9,842 nt of DNA, taken from positions 1-9,842 of the forward strand of contig WRMX01000036.1 of NCBI GenBank assembly GCA_009776905.1. The letters are read 5' to 3'. This document shows, one piece after another, positions 6,606 through 9,842 of the stretch. The notes beneath the pieces are model-generated. The model made no database searches, was not told the origin of the DNA, and saw only the letters and a program-made list of their open reading frames with translations. This DNA is from Oscillospiraceae bacterium (GTDB lineage Bacteria > Bacillota > Clostridia > Oscillospirales > Oscillospiraceae). Within the stretch, counting starts at the first letter, position 1. Each line of letters opens with the position of its first letter. A program made the position numbers and the translations under genes.

Positions 6606-8687
6606 TCAATATACAACGACAGTCGTGCCGTCAGGAATATTATCATGGATATACCACACATCCTCGTCATACATCCTGACGCAGCCGTGGCTGATAGGAA
6701 ACCCAATGTTCGGATCGAGCAATGTTGAAGACCCAGGATAATACAGCCTGGAATGGAAAGCATATGCCGATCCGTCACGGAAACGTACGACGGGCTTAAC
6801 AGTATATGACGATGTGTTCCAGCCGTCTTTTTGCTTATATGTCGTCGTCCACACTCCGACGGGCGTGCCCATCCCTGGCGCTCCCGTGCCGACGATGCAT
6901 GTCCTAATAAGCTCCCAGGAGTTATCGACTTTCTGAAAAATATTCACTCGCTGATATGCCAGATTGACCCACAAAAGATATTGGGTGCGGCTTGTATACC
7001 CCTTTGCGTTCACCCAGACCTCTTTTTCATAATCGTCCAAATCGTGGTCCAGCGCCCACTGGAGCGTGAAATCGCCCTTATACCCGAGAGTGACCTTTTC
7101 GAGCACTTTCGGAGCGTCGCGCTTCATCCAATACGCCTTGTCGAAATTTTCCAGCACGACGGAACCGGCGGCAAACAACTCCTGTTTCTCACCGAGCGAG
7201 GTCACATATTTGACCTCCACTTTGATATCGACGCTCTCCGGCAATCCTTCGCGGGAAATCTCATATTTCTTTGTCAATTCCGGAAGCGGCTTGCCGACTG
7301 TCACGGTATTTTTTGTTTCAACAGCGCCGTCGAGATACCATGTCATCTCGCATACGACGCCCTGCACGGCATTGTCTATGCTGGCTGTGGCGCTGAGCGT
7401 GTCTCCCGCCGTAATCTTTTCCGGCACTGACAATGTGACTGTCGCTCCTTCGAGACCGAAATCAACGTTTTCCACGAGCTTTCCATATGCAACGTTGATA
7501 ACAGTATCTGCGCGCCGCAATGTGATTGCATTGACAGTCCCAATGCCCCCGACAGTGGCTCCCATAGCTCTGACTTCGATTCCCGTGACATTTCCGTCCG
7601 CTATAACCTTACTGCCGACGGCATCGACAAGCAAGGTGATCTTCCCTAATACAGCCCCCGGGAGCACCGTGACGGAGCTATTGCTGCCCGATATAACGAC
7701 AGAATCGACATTGCCCGATATAATGACATCCCTGCCGCTTCCCGTAATATCGACTGTCTTAATGCTTCCGACATTGATAATGCCTCTGCCGCTCCCCGCA
7801 ATAAGCTTGCCGACAACCGATCCCTCTTCGGGATCGACGGTAATATTGCCGGATTGCATCGCGAGCGTGAGCTGCCCGATATTGGACTTGCCGCTTATCA
7901 CAAGCGTTTCCAGCATATTCGAGCGGATGACAGCGCTGTCGGCCGTGACGTTATCAAACAGAACTTCAGTTGTGGCGCAGTCGAACCAGATGCCTTTGTT
8001 GAATTTGCTATTATATAGTCCGGCGCGGCCGTGCAGCAGCGTCCCATTGTCATAACTGCCCTTGGCAGCGGATGCCGGCACAATGTTCCTGACGATTCGA
8101 TATAATACGGATAGAAACGTCGCGCGGGTCGTTTCGTCGTTTACATTCAGAACACCGCCGTATCCTGTAATGATCCCCTTTGAAATGAGCGAAGCCATCG
8201 CGCGGCGGTTCACGGCGCTGACAAGCCCGGAATCAGAGTATTGGTCCAGCGCCGACATATCGGGATCGACCTCGATGAGCTGGAAAGCTTCCGCCAGCAT
8301 ATAAAACGCATCTTGTCGTATAATGCGTTTGTTGAGTTTTATCACATCCGCCGATGTTGTCAAACCGAGGTATACGCCCATTTCAGCATATTCATAAAAC
8401 CATGCGTCTGTAATGAGCTTGGTGTCAGATATATCTGCCATGCCCTCTGCGTTGAACAGTCTGCATAGTATTGTCAAGGCTTGCGCTCCTGTGATGCTTT
8501 CGTCAGGCAGCAAGTATCCGTCGCGTCCGTTAATAAGGCCATCGTCATACGCCCATCTCATGATGTATTCTGCCCAGTGGCCTTTGACGTCGCTGTAGTC
8601 GCTGAAAGATGCGGCGTTCGCCAATGGTGTCATGATCAGGACGGCCAGCGTGACTATGCAAATGATTCGGCGGAATTTCTTGAACAT
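6606..8687 (-). CDS. Exported SLH-domain L,D-transpeptidase with a beta-solenoid middle region
   Basis: This 693-residue protein begins with a signal peptide: basic FKKFRR, a hydrophobic core and an ANA cleavage site near residue 25. Three SLH repeats follow (about 28-82, 86-137 and 148-199), with FSDYSDVKGHWAEYI as the clearest; they should bind secondary wall polymer. Residues of about 210-415 are short, regularly spaced beta-strand repeats rich in Val, Ile, Gly, Asn and Asp (for example VDITGSGRDVIISGN), like a right-handed beta-solenoid. Residues of about 416-515 resemble an Ig-like beta domain. The C-terminal 130 or so residues are a YkuD-type L,D-transpeptidase with His645 and the catalytic SHGCVRM at 666-672 (nucleophile Cys669); such enzymes make 3-3 cross-links or attach proteins to peptidoglycan. 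ATG 8687 has AAGGAG at a 10-nt spacing. The MATE gene ends 33 nt upstream, so co-transcription is possible. Confidence 0.92.
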   Translation of the reverse strand: MFKKFRRIICIVTLAVLIMTPLANAASFSDYSDVKGHWAEYIMRWAYDDGLINGRDGYLLPDESITGAQALTILCRLFNAEGMADISDTKLITDAWFYEYAEMGVYLGLTTSADVIKLNKRIIRQDAFYMLAEAFQLIEVDPDMSALDQYSDSGLVSAVNRRAMASLISKGIITGYGGVLNVNDETTRATFLSVLYRIVRNIVPASAAKGSYDNGTLLHGRAGLYNSKFNKGIWFDCATTEVLFDNVTADSAVIRSNMLETLVISGKSNIGQLTLAMQSGNITVDPEEGSVVGKLIAGSGRGIINVGSIKTVDITGSGRDVIISGNVDSVVISGSNSSVTVLPGAVLGKITLLVDAVGSKVIADGNVTGIEVRAMGATVGGIGTVNAITLRRADTVINVAYGKLVENVDFGLEGATVTLSVPEKITAGDTLSATASIDNAVQGVVCEMTWYLDGAVETKNTVTVGKPLPELTKKYEISREGLPESVDIKVEVKYVTSLGEKQELFAAGSVVLENFDKAYWMKRDAPKVLEKVTLGYKGDFTLQWALDHDLDDYEKEVWVNAKGYTSRTQYLLWVNLAYQRVNIFQKVDNSWELIRTCIVGTGAPGMGTPVGVWTTTYKQKDGWNTSSYTVKPVVRFRDGSAYAFHSRLYYPGSSTLLDPNIGFPISHGCVRMYDEDVWYIHDNIPDGTTVVVY

Positions 8688-8697
8688 ACTCTCTTCT

Positions 8698-8703
8698 CTC
8701 CTT
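8698..8703 (-). promoter_or_regulatory. Shine-Dalgarno AAGGAG of the SLH-transpeptidase gene
   Basis: The complement CTCCTT stands 10 nt before ATG 8687, within the 33-nt gap after the MATE gene. No terminator is visible in that gap. Confidence 0.7.
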
Positions 8704-8720
8704 AATGATGCTGTTTTTGT

Positions 8721-9842
8721 TTATGTGCCTTGCTCCTCAGCCGGCTGCGGGTCGGAGTCTCTCGTTAATATGCGCACCCATTTATAACGGTTGACGACGA
8801 TTCCATTGGGGATGCACTTCAATATCTGGTCAGATTTCAGGAACAAAAATGTGACGATAGGCGACAGCTTCCACACAAACGCGCTGAGCGCGGAGAGCGG
8901 CAGCACGCACAGCCAGATAAAACAGGTTTCGACAATAACAGGATACTTCGTGTTCCCGCCGCCCAGGACAATCCCGCTCGCAGCAGGGTATTGATATGAA
9001 GCGAAAACAACGATCCAGACCAAGTGATTCATAAAGACAAGCGCAAGATCGCGCGTCCCCTGTTCCAAGACATATATACTCAAGATTGCATAGCGTACCG
9101 CAAACAAAACTATGCCGGTCGCAACTCCGCATAATACATATAACAATTGAAACGTCCGCGCATATGGGCGGACATTGTCCAAACGCCCCGCTCCGATCGT
9201 GTTCCCCATGATGACGCTCGTGCTGCTGCACGTGCCGAACGCAAATGCTGTGATTACTTGATAAACTGTCGCCGCAATGCTGTTCGCGGCGACGATGCCG
9301 CCTGAGATATGCCCGAGAATGATGATCTGCAGCATCATGCCTATCCCCCAGGACGCGCCGCTCAGCATCACGGGCGCCGCTACTTTGATGAAATCCGAGA
9401 GATAGAACGAATCAAATTTGACAAACGACAACAGCCGCAGTTGCAGCTTTTTGTCCTTGAAGCGGACATATGCCAGAACAATCGCCAGCTCGGCCGCGCG
9501 CGCTATCAACGTCGCGATGGCCGCTCCTTTGATCCCCATCTCCGGGAATCCATAATTTCCGTATATCAGGAGGTAGTTAAGCGATATGTTGATAAACAAG
9601 CTGACGACCGAGACGATCGTGCCGATGAGGACTATCCTCGCGCCACGCAAAGACGTGGCGAGCACGCTTTGCAACGGGAAGATGAGGTATGTGAAGCACA
9701 TTATGCGCAGATAGTCGATGCCTTGCGCGCGGAGAATTTCATCGTTTGTGAATATGCTCAGGACTTTGCCGGGCATGGCAAATGTGATTGCAAAAAACAC
9801 GAACCCCGTCACTGCCGCAAATTTCATCGCAAGCGCAATTAT
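8721..9842 (-). CDS. MATE-family multidrug/metabolite exporter (N-terminus cut by the window edge)
   Basis: The frame is open to the window edge and gives 373 residues. MATE proteins are about 450 residues with 12 membrane helices, so roughly the first 80 residues are missing and ATG 9827 is an internal Met. About ten hydrophobic segments are visible. Family features include PLQSVLATSLRGAR, the MGIKGAAIATLIAR loop typical of the first MATE half, and the second-half start KVAAPVMLSGASWGIGMMLQ. A VIMGNTIGAGRLDNVR segment, matching the conserved G-x-x-x-G-A-G after the seventh or eighth helix, is also present. The hydrophilic tail (about the last 40 residues) has the usual R-x-x-K-W-V pattern near its end. 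These proteins export cationic drugs or metabolites using Na+ or H+ gradients; the substrate cannot be told from sequence. The stop is followed after 33 nt by the SLH-transpeptidase start. Confidence 0.92.
   Translation of the reverse strand: MIALAMKFAAVTGFVFFAITFAMPGKVLSIFTNDEILRAQGIDYLRIMCFTYLIFPLQSVLATSLRGARIVLIGTIVSVVSLFINISLNYLLIYGNYGFPEMGIKGAAIATLIARAAELAIVLAYVRFKDKKLQLRLLSFVKFDSFYLSDFIKVAAPVMLSGASWGIGMMLQIIILGHISGGIVAANSIAATVYQVITAFAFGTCSSTSVIMGNTIGAGRLDNVRPYARTFQLLYVLCGVATGIVLFAVRYAILSIYVLEQGTRDLALVFMNHLVWIVVFASYQYPAASGIVLGGGNTKYPVIVETCFIWLCVLPLSALSAFVWKLSPIVTFLFLKSDQILKCIPNGIVVNRYKWVRILTRDSDPQPAEEQGT

Noticed and set aside
7066..8055. 329-codon + strand frame rich in Ser, Thr and Pro opposite the SLH-transpeptidase gene
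   Set aside because: It mirrors the repeated Val/Gly/Asp codons of the beta-solenoid on the other strand. It has no domain of its own, and the - strand gene is complete and convincing.

Overview
The window looks like chromosomal DNA of a mid-GC (about 50 %) Firmicute of the class Clostridia, probably Oscillospirales-like. The evidence is a DnaD-domain protein next to a DnaI-type helicase loader (the Firmicutes primosome), a three-repeat SLH surface protein, strong AAGGAG-type ribosome binding sites, and a short uridine-kinase-like protein of a kind common in gut Clostridia. I see no rRNA, tRNA, CRISPR array, phage or insertion sequence, and most of the region reads as ordinary housekeeping sequence.

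Layout. The left half is on the + strand. It holds the 3' end of an unidentified gene with an Ala/Pro-rich linker (to 226), a P-loop nucleoside kinase starting 4 nt later (231-1172), a 154-nt gap with a short repeat, a small two-TM membrane protein with a C-terminal zinc ribbon (1327-1725), then tldD (1767-3149) and tldE/pmbA (3151-4452), which are almost butted together. The right half is on the - strand. In its transcription order it holds a MATE-family exporter truncated by the window edge (9842-8721), an SLH / beta-solenoid / L,D-transpeptidase wall protein (8687-6606), a DnaD-domain protein (6511-5537) and a DnaI/DnaC-like helicase loader (5527-4538). The two halves converge at about 4453-4537.

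How the genes work together. TldD and TldE form a two-subunit metalloprotease; its substrate here is unknown and no peptide precursor gene is visible beside it. The DnaD-like and DnaI-like proteins should act together in loading the replicative helicase. The SLH-transpeptidase protein is exported, probably held to the cell wall by its SLH repeats, and may cross-link peptidoglycan. The kinase is probably for nucleoside salvage. The MATE protein is a membrane exporter of unknown substrate.

The least ordinary things are in the DNA rather than the gene content. The convergent tldE/dnaI junction is present as three tandem copies with a 40-41 bp period, each carrying relics of both gene ends. A short hairpin-forming repeat occurs in two separate intergenic gaps (about 1184-1214 and 6528-6573). 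A repeat-built Ala/Pro coding tract at the left edge makes the first long reading frame misleading. I found no convincing undescribed system.
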